Below the pieces are notes generated by a model. It saw only the letters and a program-made list of their open reading frames with translations. It was not told the origin of the DNA and ran no database searches. A program made the translations under genes and the position numbers. Of a stretch of 57,329 nt of DNA, positions 32,548 to 41,510 are shown in pieces. The stretch's first letter is position 1, and each line of letters starts with the position of its first letter. The stretch is from Lachnospiraceae bacterium. GTDB taxonomy: Bacteria; Bacillota; Clostridia; Lachnospirales; Lachnospiraceae. The stretch is from positions 1 through 57,329 of the forward strand of contig JAFYBJ010000032.1 in NCBI GenBank assembly GCA_017540265.1, written 5' to 3'.

Positions 32548-33301
32548 CCTTCACAAAAGGTGCCCTTTTGCCTTCCGCACCCGGACCGTATGAACCCTTT
32601 TCAACAAAACGCACCGTTGAACGGGCTCTTTCCTTCCCCCAGTCATGAAAACCGGCTGGATTAATATGCGCACCAAGGTAACAGTTTTCAAGCCTTACCG
32701 CAGCATGATCCCTCCAGGGCCTTGCTATATAGCAGCTGCCGTCCGCAATCCCTTCTGCAGCCGTAAATCTGCAATCCTCACATACAAAACCTTCCTTCTG
32801 CCCTTCAGGAGTGGACGGTGCAAAGACATACCCTTCCTCCACGCTCTTAAATTCGCAATTCTTAAAATAAGCTTCCGCTCCTCCAAAGATAAAATCCACG
32901 CCCCCTTCTATAATGCAGTCTTCAAAATAAAAGACCCTGGGGGTGCGCTCTTTAAACTGCCCCGGTCCCACAAAGCCGTCTTTTTCATATTCCTTTTCCG
33001 GAAGCGGCGCAAGAAAAAGCGTATCCTGATGTCCGATAAGTTTACAGCCTTTAAGCCTTATGCCGTCACCGTCAAGGTAAAGAGCCACGGCCTGGCCGGC
33101 ATCTTTCCCGGGCCCTGCGCTGTTTATAAAAGTACAGTCTTCAAAAAAAAGATCCCTGCCGTCAGCTAAAACGGTATAACTTCTGAAAGTATGTACCGGC
33201 CTGCCATCGGCATGGATCGCCCTTGCGCTTATATTTCCCTCGTAGGTCTCACCCTTTATCGTAAGACCCTCGCCGTCTATATGTGTCTGTCCCTTTATCA
33301 T
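32537..33301 (-). CDS. Short cytoplasmic pectin methylesterase (CE8)
   Basis: 254 residues from ATG 33301 (GAGG eight bases upstream), 23 bases past the lacI stop. The longer frame to 33436 overlaps lacI and is not enzyme-like. The CE8 active site is complete: GQAVALYLDGD, IGHQDTLF, GGVDFIFGGAEAYF (catalytic Asp pair with the previous) and YIARPWRDHA. It removes methyl esters from galacturonate chains. About 45 usual N-terminal residues, including the first beta-helix coil, are missing, and there is no signal peptide, so it should act on short imported oligomers. Confidence 0.88.
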   Translation of the reverse strand: MIKGQTHIDGEGLTIKGETYEGNISARAIHADGRPVHTFRSYTVLADGRDLFFEDCTFINSAGPGKDAGQAVALYLDGDGIRLKGCKLIGHQDTLFLAPLPEKEYEKDGFVGPGQFKERTPRVFYFEDCIIEGGVDFIFGGAEAYFKNCEFKSVEEGYVFAPSTPEGQKEGFVCEDCRFTAAEGIADGSCYIARPWRDHAAVRLENCYLGAHINPAGFHDWGKERARSTVRFVEKGSYGPGAEGKRAPFVKVIG

Positions 33302-33324
33302 TACCCCGTCCTCTTTTATCAGGT

Positions 33325-34326
33325 TTAGAACATGGTGGTGCCGCGCCTTATCACAGTGCAGGCAACACTTGTGCGCCTGGGCACTGTCTTGTTTCCCGAA
33401 AGCACGGCTATAAGCCTGTCTACCGTATCCTCGCACATCTGCCTGAGCCTGTTATCCACGCTGGTAAGCTCGGGTGTGGACGCAACACAGAACTCTGTAT
33501 TGTTATAGCCTACTATCGAGATATCCTCCGGCACCTTGAGCCTTCTGGACGCAGCATATTTAAGCACGCCTATCGCCATGGCATCCTCCGTGGCAAAGCA
33601 TCCGTCAAATTCAAAACTGTGCATGGACAGATAGCCCTTCACATCTACTATGCTATTCGGCAGATGAAGGAAGAACTCATCCCTTATGGATATTCCTCCG
33701 TCCCGTAAAGCTTTTGTAAATCCTGCCTTCTTCTGGTTTGCGGAATAACTCTCCGAATCCGTTATGAAAAGCAGCTGCCTGCAGCCGGAATCTATCATCT
33801 TTTTTGTCAGCTCATAGGATACCGCCTCATCATTGGAATATGTGCAGTAGATATTATCCGCATCCACATCTCCGTTTATAAGAAAGACCGGGAGCTTTTC
33901 GGCTGCCGCCATTATACTGTCCGTATTATGTGAGCTGGTGCCGCTGCCGGCATAAGTGGAACCGACAAGTACCATTGCATCTATGCGTTCGTCAAGCAGC
34001 ATCCTGATATGCTGTTCCTTGCCATCCGCATCATAACCGCTGCAGGAAAGCACCACATTATAGCCCTTTACATGAAGTCTGTTTTCAAGAAAGGAAACAG
34101 CCCTCGACATATACATATTTGAAACATCGGGAACAAGAATGCCCACGGTATTGGTAAAATCTCCGGAAAGTCCTCTTGCAAAGATATTTGGGGTATAGTC
34201 CGTTTCCTTCATTATGGCAAGGACTTTTGCTCTTGTACGTTCACTGACTTTTCTCGATCCGTTTATGACCCTGGATACCGTTGCGATCGAAACCCCGGCT
34301 TCCTTGGCGATATCATATATATTCAA
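33325..34326 (-). CDS. LacI family transcriptional repressor of the pectin locus
   Basis: 333 residues. I prefer the TTG at 34326 (GGGAG eight bases upstream), which starts the protein at NIYDIAKEAGVSIATVSRVI, the usual LacI beginning; a TTG five codons earlier is also possible. The helix-turn-helix is followed by the hinge (RTRAKVLAIMKETDYTPN) and a sugar-binding domain (TNTVGILVPDVSNMY, FDGCFATEDAMAIGVL, ISIVGYNNTEFC). A perfect operator lies just after its own promoter, and a near-perfect one at the transport operon, so it probably represses both until a pectin sugar binds. The methylesterase gene is co-transcribed downstream. Confidence 0.92.
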   Translation of the reverse strand: MNIYDIAKEAGVSIATVSRVINGSRKVSERTRAKVLAIMKETDYTPNIFARGLSGDFTNTVGILVPDVSNMYMSRAVSFLENRLHVKGYNVVLSCSGYDADGKEQHIRMLLDERIDAMVLVGSTYAGSGTSSHNTDSIMAAAEKLPVFLINGDVDADNIYCTYSNDEAVSYELTKKMIDSGCRQLLFITDSESYSANQKKAGFTKALRDGGISIRDEFFLHLPNSIVDVKGYLSMHSFEFDGCFATEDAMAIGVLKYAASRRLKVPEDISIVGYNNTEFCVASTPELTSVDNRLRQMCEDTVDRLIAVLSGNKTVPRRTSVACTVIRRGTTMF

Positions 34327-34370
34327 GCTGGCATCTCCCAAAATATGAGCCTTATATCAAAGGACCTGTA

Positions 34371-34384
34371 TGTAAGCGGTTACA
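34371..34384. promoter_or_regulatory. Perfect LacI-type operator at the lacI promoter
   Basis: TGTAAGCGGTTACA matches TGWAANCGNTNWCA at all 14 positions. It begins six bases after the -10 box, so repressor binding would block its own gene. CcpA uses the same consensus and could also bind. Confidence 0.75.
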
Positions 34385-34389
34385 CGCCT

Positions 34390-34418
34390 ATTTTAAATTA
34401 GCGCCCTTCTTATTTCAA
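34390..34418 (-). promoter_or_regulatory. Promoter of lacI and the methylesterase gene
   Basis: On the minus strand TTGAAA, 17 bases, TAAAAT: close to consensus in both boxes, with the operator immediately downstream. Confidence 0.65.
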
Positions 34419-34446
34419 GTGTAAAACCAAAAACTTGTCACAAAAT

Positions 34447-35826
34447 TTAACGCCTGTCCCCTTTTACCCTGACGGCATCCTTTTCCCACATTCCCATCCT
34501 GTAAAGCACATATATTATTACCGCCGTGGCCGCATTACTCAGAACCACTGACCACCGTACGCTCTCAACACCCATACCGAGCACATCTTCGCATATAAAA
34601 AGCGTAAGGAAGCGGAACACCCACAGTCTGGATGCATCGACTGCCATGGTAACCATTGTATGCCCCGCTCCGCGAAAGAGAGCTATGGCAGGATTGTATA
34701 CACCGTTTGTAAAGCACCATGCCGCCATAAGACATAAGAAGTTAACGGCATGATATATGGTTTCCTCATCCTTTGAAAAGATACGTACTATGGGACGCGC
34801 AACCTCAGGGATCGAAAGTATGCGCCCGCATATGAACAGAAACACCACAGATATCCACATGGATATCCTGAAGCCCTTTTCTGCCCTGTCCTTCTGCCCC
34901 GCGCCCAGATTCTGTCCGACTATTATCGACACAGCGGAACCTATGCCGTTGCAGGGAAGCGTGATCAGGGAGTTTACCTTATTGCCTATCCCGTAGGCTG
35001 CCGTGGCAACAGAGCCGTATTCAAGCACATTACGGCTCATCAGCAGAAAGCCAAGCTGCATGGTACTGCCCCCTATGGCAGTGGGCAGTCCTATTTTTAT
35101 GATCTTCTTAAATTTTTCCTTATCCCAGGAAAAATCCCTGTAATGTATGGTGATAAGCCCCCCGCCTTTTGTGAGAGAATATAAGGCTATGGCGGCTCCG
35201 GGGATCTTTGCTGCAAAGGTCGCGACTGCTGCCCCCTTCACCCCCATGGAAAACAATATTATGAGCACGGGATCAAGTATAAGATTGATCCCCATGCCAA
35301 GCAGATTTAATAACATGGGACTTACGGTATCACCCTCGGACTGATGCACGGACTGGTACATGTTTATCGTATATAAGAGAGGCATATCCAGGATAACGAT
35401 ACGAAGATAGGTTATGCCGAAAGCCGCCACATCCCCTTTTGCGCCCAGCCACTTTACCACGGCAGGAGTTGCAAGGAAGCACAATAATGCGCATACAAAA
35501 GCAAATATCATGGAACAAAGATATATATGCCTTGCCATTATATTTGCTTCCCTGTCTTTTTTCGCTCCGAGATAATGGGATATCAGGACCGACCCGGCAG
35601 TCGTGATACCCGATCCGAAATTTAAGATGATATTCTGTACCGGGGTCACCACGGTGATAGACGCCATCTCATCATTGCCGAGATTGCTTATCCAGTACGT
35701 GTCCGTCAGATTGTACATCGTCTGGATAAAACTGTTTATCACTATGGGAACCGCCAGGATACGTATCACATTAAGCATGTTCCCGGATAATATGAGTTCT
35801 CTTTTTTCCGCGCTTATTTTCTTCAT
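34447..35826 (-). CDS. MATE family exporter, second copy type
   Basis: 459 residues with about twelve membrane segments and two homologous halves (NVIRILAVPIVINSFIQTMY, LTDTYWISNLGNDEMASITV; later IIKIGLPTAIGGSTMQLGF). It is closer to the DinF/NorM-like clostridial group than to the first MATE gene in the window, to which it is not similar by eye beyond the family motifs. AAGGG lies before ATG 35826. It is a single gene upstream of the lacI promoter; its substrate is unknown. Confidence 0.9.
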   Translation of the reverse strand: MKKISAEKRELILSGNMLNVIRILAVPIVINSFIQTMYNLTDTYWISNLGNDEMASITVVTPVQNIILNFGSGITTAGSVLISHYLGAKKDREANIMARHIYLCSMIFAFVCALLCFLATPAVVKWLGAKGDVAAFGITYLRIVILDMPLLYTINMYQSVHQSEGDTVSPMLLNLLGMGINLILDPVLIILFSMGVKGAAVATFAAKIPGAAIALYSLTKGGGLITIHYRDFSWDKEKFKKIIKIGLPTAIGGSTMQLGFLLMSRNVLEYGSVATAAYGIGNKVNSLITLPCNGIGSAVSIIVGQNLGAGQKDRAEKGFRISMWISVVFLFICGRILSIPEVARPIVRIFSKDEETIYHAVNFLCLMAAWCFTNGVYNPAIALFRGAGHTMVTMAVDASRLWVFRFLTLFICEDVLGMGVESVRWSVVLSNAATAVIIYVLYRMGMWEKDAVRVKGDRR

Positions 35827-36005
35827 ACTTCGATCCCTTACCCCGGATATCTATAGTAAGCAGCACTATCTTATATCATATCCCGCAAATGCGTACAAGT
35901 GTGTAAACTGTCCGTCATTGACAAAAGCAGCCATCGGAATTATCCTTTATCCCAAGTCAAAAACCTGCAAACAGCTTACGCGGTTTAAAAGAAAGGAGTT
36001 CTGCT

Positions 36006-36260
36006 GTGGAACATGTAAATTTCAGACCAAAGGGAGTCTGCTCCGTAAATCTCGATTTTGATATCGAGGACGGATTGCTTCATAACGTAAAATTCGAAGG
36101 CGGATGCAACGGTAACTTAAAAGCCATCGCTCTGCTTGTTGAGGGAAAAGACGCGAAGGAAGTAGCGGATATACTCAGAGGAAATGACTGCAGGATGCGC
36201 GGCACTTCCTGCGCAGACCAGTTTGCCCGCGCCATAGACGAATATCTTAAAAGAGCTTAA
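36006..36260 (+). CDS. TSCPD domain protein (TIGR03905 family)
   Basis: 84 residues from GTG 36006, with AAAGGAG seven bases upstream. It shows the family's FRPKGVCSVNLDFDIEDG, VKFEGGCNGNLKAIALLVEG and the signature GTSCADQFARAI. This small domain also forms the end of B12-dependent ribonucleotide reductases; the free-standing form is widespread in anaerobic Firmicutes and its role is not established. The conserved cysteines are present. Confidence 0.88.
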   Translation: MEHVNFRPKGVCSVNLDFDIEDGLLHNVKFEGGCNGNLKAIALLVEGKDAKEVADILRGNDCRMRGTSCADQFARAIDEYLKRA

Positions 36261-36281
36261 GCTGCACAGGGCTTAAGCTCT
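36252..36281. terminator. Bidirectional terminator between TSCPD and cyclase genes
   Basis: AGAGCTTAAGC and GCTTAAGCTCT make a perfect 11-bp stem with an 8-base loop. T-rich bases follow on both strands (CTCTTT to the right, CTTTT to the left). The TSCPD stop codon lies inside the stem, and the converging cyclase gene ends five bases away. Confidence 0.75.
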
Positions 36282-36285
36282 CTCT

Positions 36286-37380
36286 TTAAGCATCCGCTTC
36301 GTTCATATCCTTTGATATAACAATATTCTTTCCGTGCTGCTTTCCGTAATACATTCTCTCATCTGCTGTCTTTATGATATCATCGGGCTTCCCGTATATA
36401 TCCCTGTACTCTTCAAGCCCGACGGTAATTGTAACGGGTATAAGTTTATTGTAGAAGACCGTAGGTGTCGCGCCTATGCTCTCTCTCATATATTCCATCT
36501 TCTGTCTGGCAACAGCCATATCATAATCCTTCATAAGGATCACTATCTCCTCGCCACCCCACCTGCATATACCGCAGCCGTGCATCTCTTTTTTTATCAT
36601 CTTGGAGATATGCTTCAAAACTTCATCCCCGCATTCATGACCGTAAGAATCATTTATCCTTTTGAAATTGTCTATGTCAAGAAAGGCTATGCAGAAATGC
36701 CCGTTGTCTCCGCCTTCCATAAGTTCCTCAACCTTCGGAAGGAAACCGCGCCTGTTAAGCAGGCCCGTTAAGGTATCATTGCATGCTTCGGCAGAGAGCT
36801 GTTCATTTTCATGTTCAAGATTATCCACCTCTTTTTCACTTGAATAGATATAGAAAATGCTGTAGAAGATGATGGAAACGAACATCACAAAAGCCGAAAA
36901 GAGAGTCAGTGTCATATGTGTCCACTTCTGTGTTTCGATAAGTGGCGGTCTGTCATGAAAGACGATATACAGAACAGTAAATACAGAATAATCAAGCACA
37001 AGGGAAATGAATATGGCATGGATCCTGTATCTCTTAAAAAGAAACATTCCGAAATAAATGATGATCGGGACTATTGAAAAAATGAAAAAGAACGAGCCGC
37101 AATGCCAGCCTATATAATAAACCGAAGCCACTGCATAAGTGCTCACCTCAAGCAATATACTGTAATAAACAGGAAGTATATGCCCCGTTCTGCACAGTAT
37201 GATACAGAAAATATAAACTATGACACTTACCACGTTGATGGCAGCCAGCTGACTCACACCCGCACACAGCATTATGAGAAGCAGTGCGGCATGCACCATG
37301 CACATTATCACGACAGTAAAGAAGATACTGTTGTGAACAAGAAAGTGTATTACATCATCTATGCGCTTCTTTATATTCAA
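36286..37380 (-). CDS. Membrane-bound diguanylate cyclase (GGDEF)
   Basis: 364 residues starting at TTG 37380 (AGGAGG six bases upstream). Residues 15-195 carry about six membrane segments; a short coiled stretch (EKEVDNLEHENEQLSAEA) then leads into the GGDEF domain with DTLTGLLNRRG, IAFLDIDNFKRINDSYGHECGD and CRWGGEEIVI. GGEEI is an active variant. No RxxD inhibitory site precedes it. It makes c-di-GMP, with the membrane part as sensor of unknown input. The PilZ protein at 49290 is a possible receiver. Confidence 0.9.
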   Translation of the reverse strand: MNIKKRIDDVIHFLVHNSIFFTVVIMCMVHAALLLIMLCAGVSQLAAINVVSVIVYIFCIILCRTGHILPVYYSILLEVSTYAVASVYYIGWHCGSFFFIFSIVPIIIYFGMFLFKRYRIHAIFISLVLDYSVFTVLYIVFHDRPPLIETQKWTHMTLTLFSAFVMFVSIIFYSIFYIYSSEKEVDNLEHENEQLSAEACNDTLTGLLNRRGFLPKVEELMEGGDNGHFCIAFLDIDNFKRINDSYGHECGDEVLKHISKMIKKEMHGCGICRWGGEEIVILMKDYDMAVARQKMEYMRESIGATPTVFYNKLIPVTITVGLEEYRDIYGKPDDIIKTADERMYYGKQHGKNIVISKDMNEADA

Positions 37381-37413
37381 AACCTTCCTCCTGTCCTGTT
37401 TATCATTCCCGGA

Positions 37414-39345
37414 TCAGCACAATTCCGAAAGTTCCTCCCATTCCTTCATGTATGCATCGGACTGTTCCTCGATCCGCCCTATCTCATCCTGGAGCTTTCC
37501 AAGCTTTTCATAATCCGTCGCATTTTCGGGAGCCATAAGTTCTTCTTCAAGAAGTGATCTCTTTTTATCATTTTCTTCAAGAAGGAATTCAAGCCGTTCC
37601 ATCCTTCTCTTTGCCTTTGAAAGTTCCTTCCCGGGATTTGATGCCTTTGGCTTTTCCTTATCGGGAACATCTTTCCCGTCTTTTTTATCCCGTGACTTCC
37701 CGTCTATATTCCATATATCGGAAACAGAAGCCTTTTTCTCATTCTTCCTCTCCCTTTCATATTCCTCATAGCCAAAGGGATATACTTCTGCTCCTTTATC
37801 ACTGAATAAGACAAGCTTATCCGTCACCCGGCTTATAAGATATCTGTCGTGTGAAACTAAAACCAGCGTTCCTTCATACTCTTTAAGCATTTTCTCGAGA
37901 GCTTCCCTTCCCACTATGTCCACATGGTTTGTGGGCTCATCCAGGAAAAGAAGATTAGGCCTCTTTTCAACTATCTTTGCAAGCGCAAGCCTTACCTTTT
38001 CGCCACCCGAAAGAAGATTTACCGGTTTGAACACATCATCTCCCGAAAAAAGAAATCCCCCCAGTCTGTTCCTTACCTCAGTCTCTGTAAGATATGGATA
38101 GATATCATGAAAATCATCATATACCGTCTTGTCGCTCACATACTGGGCCATCTGCTGGTCAAAATAACCCGCTTCCACATTATGCCCGTATCTGTAGCTT
38201 CCGCCAAGAGGTTTAAGCTTTCCCGCAAGAGTTTTTAAGAGAGTGGACTTTCCAAGTCCGTTGCCGCCTATAAAGCCGTACTTCTCATTCTTCTTAATAC
38301 TGATATCTATCTTTCCAAGCACCCTGTCATAGCCAAAGGAGAGTCCCTTAGCCTCGATCACGTCAAAGCCGCTCTCCACGGCAGGTTTTGTGGAAGCATG
38401 AAAAGCCTTAAGCTCATATTCTTCAGGCGCTTCTATGATATCCATGTGCTCTATGGCCTTAAGCTTGCTCTTTGCCATGGAAGCCTTGGTAGCCTTATGG
38501 ATGAAACGCTCTGCGGTAGCCTTTAAGCGTTCGATCTCCTTTTGCTGTGCCTCATAGTCCTTCTTTTGTTTTTCGTAACGCTCATCCTTAAGCTTTATAT
38601 AATCCGAATAATTGCCGGTATATCTTGTGAGCTTTTTATTTTCTATCTCATAGACGACCTCTGCCGTCCTGTCAAGAAAAAGCCTGTCGTGGGAAACACA
38701 TATTACAGCCCTGGGATATTCCCTTATATAACCCTCAAGCCAGTCGATGGTGGCTATATCAAGGTGGTTTGTCGGCTCATCGAGTATAAGTATGTCAGGC
38801 TTTGAAAGCAGCAGCTTAATAAAAGCTATCTTTGTTCTCTGACCTCCGGAAAATTCAGACAGAGGCCTTTCTTCATCTTCGGGAGTAAAACCGAAACGCG
38901 AGAGCACAAGCTCATAATCCTTATCTGCCCTGTAGCCGCCCATGTAATTGTAGCGCTCCTCCAAAGCGGCATATTCCTTTGCAAGAGCTTCATCCGGAGC
39001 GGTATCCAGCATTTCTATAAGCTCATCCAGCCTTTTTTTCATTTCTATCACAGGCAAAAAAACCTTACGGATCTCATCGCCAAGCTTTGCCGAGTCATCC
39101 GTAAAGGTCATCTGCGTAAGCCACCCTGTGGTAAGCCCGGGGCGCTTTTCTATATGAGGCTGTTCATTGCCGTCTTTTGCATCCGGCTCTATCTCACCAC
39201 CCAAAAGCCTTAAAAAAGTGGTCTTTCCGCATCCGTTTCTTCCTACGAGCGCAATCTTTTCAGTATTCCTTACTTCAAAAGATATATCCTTTATAAGGAG
39301 TCTGTCGCCGTAGGAAATATCCGCATTTCTGATATTTATGAGCAT
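37414..39345 (-). CDS. ABC-F family ATPase (Uup/YdiF-like)
   Basis: 643 residues with two nucleotide-binding domains and no membrane segments: GRNGCGKTTFLRLLGG, FSGGQRTKIAFIKLL and DEPTNHLDI in the first; GGNGLGKSTLLKTLAG, LSGGEKVRLALAKIV and DEPTNHVDI in the second. A basic linker joins them and a C-terminal coiled coil (about 560-643) resembles YdiF/Uup. Such proteins bind the ribosomal E site and assist translation; some give antibiotic resistance, but nothing here marks a resistance type. Its start shares one base (TGATG) with the stop of the upstream gene. Confidence 0.92.
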   Translation of the reverse strand: MLINIRNADISYGDRLLIKDISFEVRNTEKIALVGRNGCGKTTFLRLLGGEIEPDAKDGNEQPHIEKRPGLTTGWLTQMTFTDDSAKLGDEIRKVFLPVIEMKKRLDELIEMLDTAPDEALAKEYAALEERYNYMGGYRADKDYELVLSRFGFTPEDEERPLSEFSGGQRTKIAFIKLLLSKPDILILDEPTNHLDIATIDWLEGYIREYPRAVICVSHDRLFLDRTAEVVYEIENKKLTRYTGNYSDYIKLKDERYEKQKKDYEAQQKEIERLKATAERFIHKATKASMAKSKLKAIEHMDIIEAPEEYELKAFHASTKPAVESGFDVIEAKGLSFGYDRVLGKIDISIKKNEKYGFIGGNGLGKSTLLKTLAGKLKPLGGSYRYGHNVEAGYFDQQMAQYVSDKTVYDDFHDIYPYLTETEVRNRLGGFLFSGDDVFKPVNLLSGGEKVRLALAKIVEKRPNLLFLDEPTNHVDIVGREALEKMLKEYEGTLVLVSHDRYLISRVTDKLVLFSDKGAEVYPFGYEEYERERKNEKKASVSDIWNIDGKSRDKKDGKDVPDKEKPKASNPGKELSKAKRRMERLEFLLEENDKKRSLLEEELMAPENATDYEKLGKLQDEIGRIEEQSDAYMKEWEELSELC

Positions 39346-39776
39346 CAGACCCTGGTCGTGTAGATCTCTGAATCTATGCTCCCGCTCTCTGCATTATCCC
39401 TGTAGGGAAGCTTTATGGCAGGTACCGAAAGATTGAGTCCGGTGATGGCAGTAAGGGTACGCACCTTCTCGCCGACGCCTATCATTACTTCATTGAGATA
39501 ATTCTTCTTTATCATCTCATCAAGATTATCAACAAAGCTTGATACCGTAACCGGTGTCATCGTCTCTATCGTAAGGCTGATATTCTTCTTTTCCTCATCC
39601 ACCGCGGTGAATTTGACAAGTACCATCGCTACCGTAGGAGATGCCGGATTGAGGCTTACCGCAAAGGATGTATTCACTGCAAGCTTCATCTGATCTCCGG
39701 GCTTTGCCGTGAAATTGTTGTTGTAATTAAATGTTCTTATATTTGCTGCGCCGATTGAAACCTGTATATCTTTCAT
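39345..39776 (-). CDS. Small soluble protein, possibly SecB-like
   Basis: 143 residues, mostly beta with two helices near the C-terminus. The pattern of alternating strands (MKLAVNTSFAVSLNPASP, NISLTIETMTPVTV) and the end (EKVRTLTAITGLNLSVPAI then KLP) recall the SecB chaperone fold, in which a late helix is followed by a proline-rich loop, but the likeness is weak. It is translationally coupled to the ABC-F gene and follows mrp by 24 bases. Confidence 0.5.
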   Translation of the reverse strand: MKDIQVSIGAANIRTFNYNNNFTAKPGDQMKLAVNTSFAVSLNPASPTVAMVLVKFTAVDEEKKNISLTIETMTPVTVSSFVDNLDEMIKKNYLNEVMIGVGEKVRTLTAITGLNLSVPAIKLPYRDNAESGSIDSEIYTTRV

Positions 39777-39800
39777 ATCTTCCTCTTTTCTGTATATTTT

Positions 39801-40634
39801 TTATAGTCCTTCTATCACTGAAGCCAGAGCATCCTCTGACTCACTTACTCCCAGTTCATCACCTTTTCCCGCATCACATAATGCAGTGAGTGCAGGATCT
39901 ATCGGAAGCCTTACCGTCTTTTCTATGCCAAGCCTTGATGCCGTTTCCGTAAGGCGGCTCTCACCAAAGATAAAATTCTTCTTTCCGCAATCCGGGCAGG
40001 TAAAATATGACATATTCTCGACTATGCCCAATACCGGCACATTCATCATACCCGCCATCTTTACCGCCTTCTCGACTATCATCCCCACCAGCTCCTGAGG
40101 TGTGGTGACCACCACCATGCCATCCACCGGCAGTGACTGCATCACGGTAAGAGCCACATCTCCTGTTCCGGGAGGCATGTCAACGAAGAGATAATCAAGC
40201 TCTCCCCATGCCACATCCGTCCAGAACTGCCTTACCGCGCCCGAGATAAGCGCTCCTCTCCACAGCACGGGATCCGTGTCATTATCAAGCAGCAGGTTTA
40301 TGCTCATAAGCTTTATGCCGCCGGCGCTCTGTACGGGGAGCACATTCTTTCCATCGTATCCGGCCCTTTCCTTTACCCCGTACATCCTGGGTATGGAAGG
40401 TCCTGTGATATCGGCATCAAGTATGCCGCATCTGTATCCTCTTGAATTCATGAGTCCGGCTAAAAGTCCCGTTACCATGGACTTTCCGACTCCGCCTTTT
40501 CCGCTCACAACGGCTATCACATGCTTGATGGATGAGCCTTCGTTTGCAGGTGCCTTCTGCACCCCCGCGCCTTTTCTTGAACTGCAGCCGCTTTCCGCGC
40601 AGCCTGAGCAGTTATTGTCACAATTTTCCGCCAT
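39801..40634 (-). CDS. Mrp/NBP35 family P-loop ATPase, Fe-S cluster carrier
   Basis: 277 residues. The N-terminus has a cysteine cluster (NCDNNCSGCAESGC) like eukaryotic NBP35. The deviant Walker A SGKGGVGKSMVTGLLAG, DADITGPSIPRMYG and VDMPPGTGDVALTVMQ define the family, and FTCPDCGKKNFIFGE holds the CxxC that bridges clusters in the dimer. It assembles or carries 4Fe-4S clusters in the cytosol. An anaerobe with NrdG and other radical enzymes would need this. Confidence 0.93.
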   Translation of the reverse strand: MAENCDNNCSGCAESGCSSRKGAGVQKAPANEGSSIKHVIAVVSGKGGVGKSMVTGLLAGLMNSRGYRCGILDADITGPSIPRMYGVKERAGYDGKNVLPVQSAGGIKLMSINLLLDNDTDPVLWRGALISGAVRQFWTDVAWGELDYLFVDMPPGTGDVALTVMQSLPVDGMVVVTTPQELVGMIVEKAVKMAGMMNVPVLGIVENMSYFTCPDCGKKNFIFGESRLTETASRLGIEKTVRLPIDPALTALCDAGKGDELGVSESEDALASVIEGL

Positions 40635-40663
40635 CTTCTTTCCTTTCCGGTAATCTTACCCGG

Positions 40664-41326
40664 TCAGAACGGACTCTTGCCGTCGTTCTGCTGTTTCTTT
40701 ACTATAAAGAGATCCGCTATAGCCTTTGCAAGCCTGAAAGGATAAAGCTGCATCATCTTTGTCTCAATGATGTCCTTCATCTTCACATTAAATGTTATCT
40801 GGACGAAACGGTCATCGTTCTGGAAGGAATCATTTATAAAAGCACCTGTCTCCTGTAGGGCTGTCGATGGTGTGGATATATCCACCACCTTGTTCAACAT
40901 CATGCCCATGGCAGTGGCCGCACTTCCCATCATCTGGTTCATTGATTCGGAAACGGCACTCATATGCAGTTCCGATATCTCCTGTTCATAGAACATGCCG
41001 TGGCCGTCGCTGCCCATCATAAGATCCGTCATCACCCTGGCGTCCTCTTCCTTTAAGAAGAGCACTGAAAAACCATCAAGGCCTTTCACATAATCAACCC
41101 TGGTGATCACGTCCTTTTCCGTATATTCCGCCACCACATCACCCTTGTACTTAATTTCCACATGAGGTGTGGAAATATCAACAGGGCCCTGTATCAGGAC
41201 CGAAAGTGCAGTCATGGCGTTACCAAGTGTGATATTCGCCACCTCGCCTATGGCCGAAAGCTCCATTTCATTGAAGCCTGTCTCAGCTTTTTCAATCGCT
41301 GCCTTAGCAGTCTCCATATTATCCAT
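40664..41326 (-). CDS. CheC-like chemotaxis phosphatase
   Basis: 220 residues from ATG 41326 (GGGAG nine bases upstream); codons upstream to 41416 are not protein-like. It has the two helical CheC/CheX/FliY motifs: ELSAIGEVANITLGNAMTAL near the N-terminus and ELHMSAVSESMNQMMGSAAT in the middle. Each carries the ExxN pattern that dephosphorylates CheY. The FliN domain of FliY is absent, so it is a free CheC-type protein. With the receptor at the right edge it indicates a chemotactic, probably flagellated cell. Confidence 0.82.
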   Translation of the reverse strand: MDNMETAKAAIEKAETGFNEMELSAIGEVANITLGNAMTALSVLIQGPVDISTPHVEIKYKGDVVAEYTEKDVITRVDYVKGLDGFSVLFLKEEDARVMTDLMMGSDGHGMFYEQEISELHMSAVSESMNQMMGSAATAMGMMLNKVVDISTPSTALQETGAFINDSFQNDDRFVQITFNVKMKDIIETKMMQLYPFRLAKAIADLFIVKKQQNDGKSPF

Positions 41327-41436
41327 AAAGGTTTTCTCCCTTGTCAGTCCGCCTCGCCCCATTATATCAGATGAACCGCCGTAATGCAAAACGAAGGCTT
41401 TGTATATACTGCACAAAAAACATCTGAATTTTTATC

Positions 41437-41465
41437 TTGCATTGTAGCCCCCTTGGTGTTAACAT
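41437..41465 (+). promoter_or_regulatory. Promoter of nrdDG
   Basis: TTGCAT, 17 bases, TAACAT. It is moderately close to consensus and sits directly before the NrdR-like boxes. Confidence 0.4.
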
Positions 41466-41477
41466 AACGGGTACACG

Positions 41478-41493
41478 CCACAACATATTGTGG
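41478..41493. promoter_or_regulatory. NrdR-like box 1
   Basis: CCACAACATATTGTGG agrees with the NrdR box ACACWATATATWGTGT at 13 of 16 positions and is nearly palindromic. NrdR, an ATP/dATP-sensing repressor, controls ribonucleotide reductase genes in most bacteria. Confidence 0.55.
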
Positions 41494-41510
41494 TAAACTG
41501 TAGAACATAA

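Noticed and set aside
33302-33436. Longer N-terminus for the pectin methylesterase
   Set aside because: It overlaps the lacI 3' end, has no family resemblance, and ATG 33301 has its own ribosome site.
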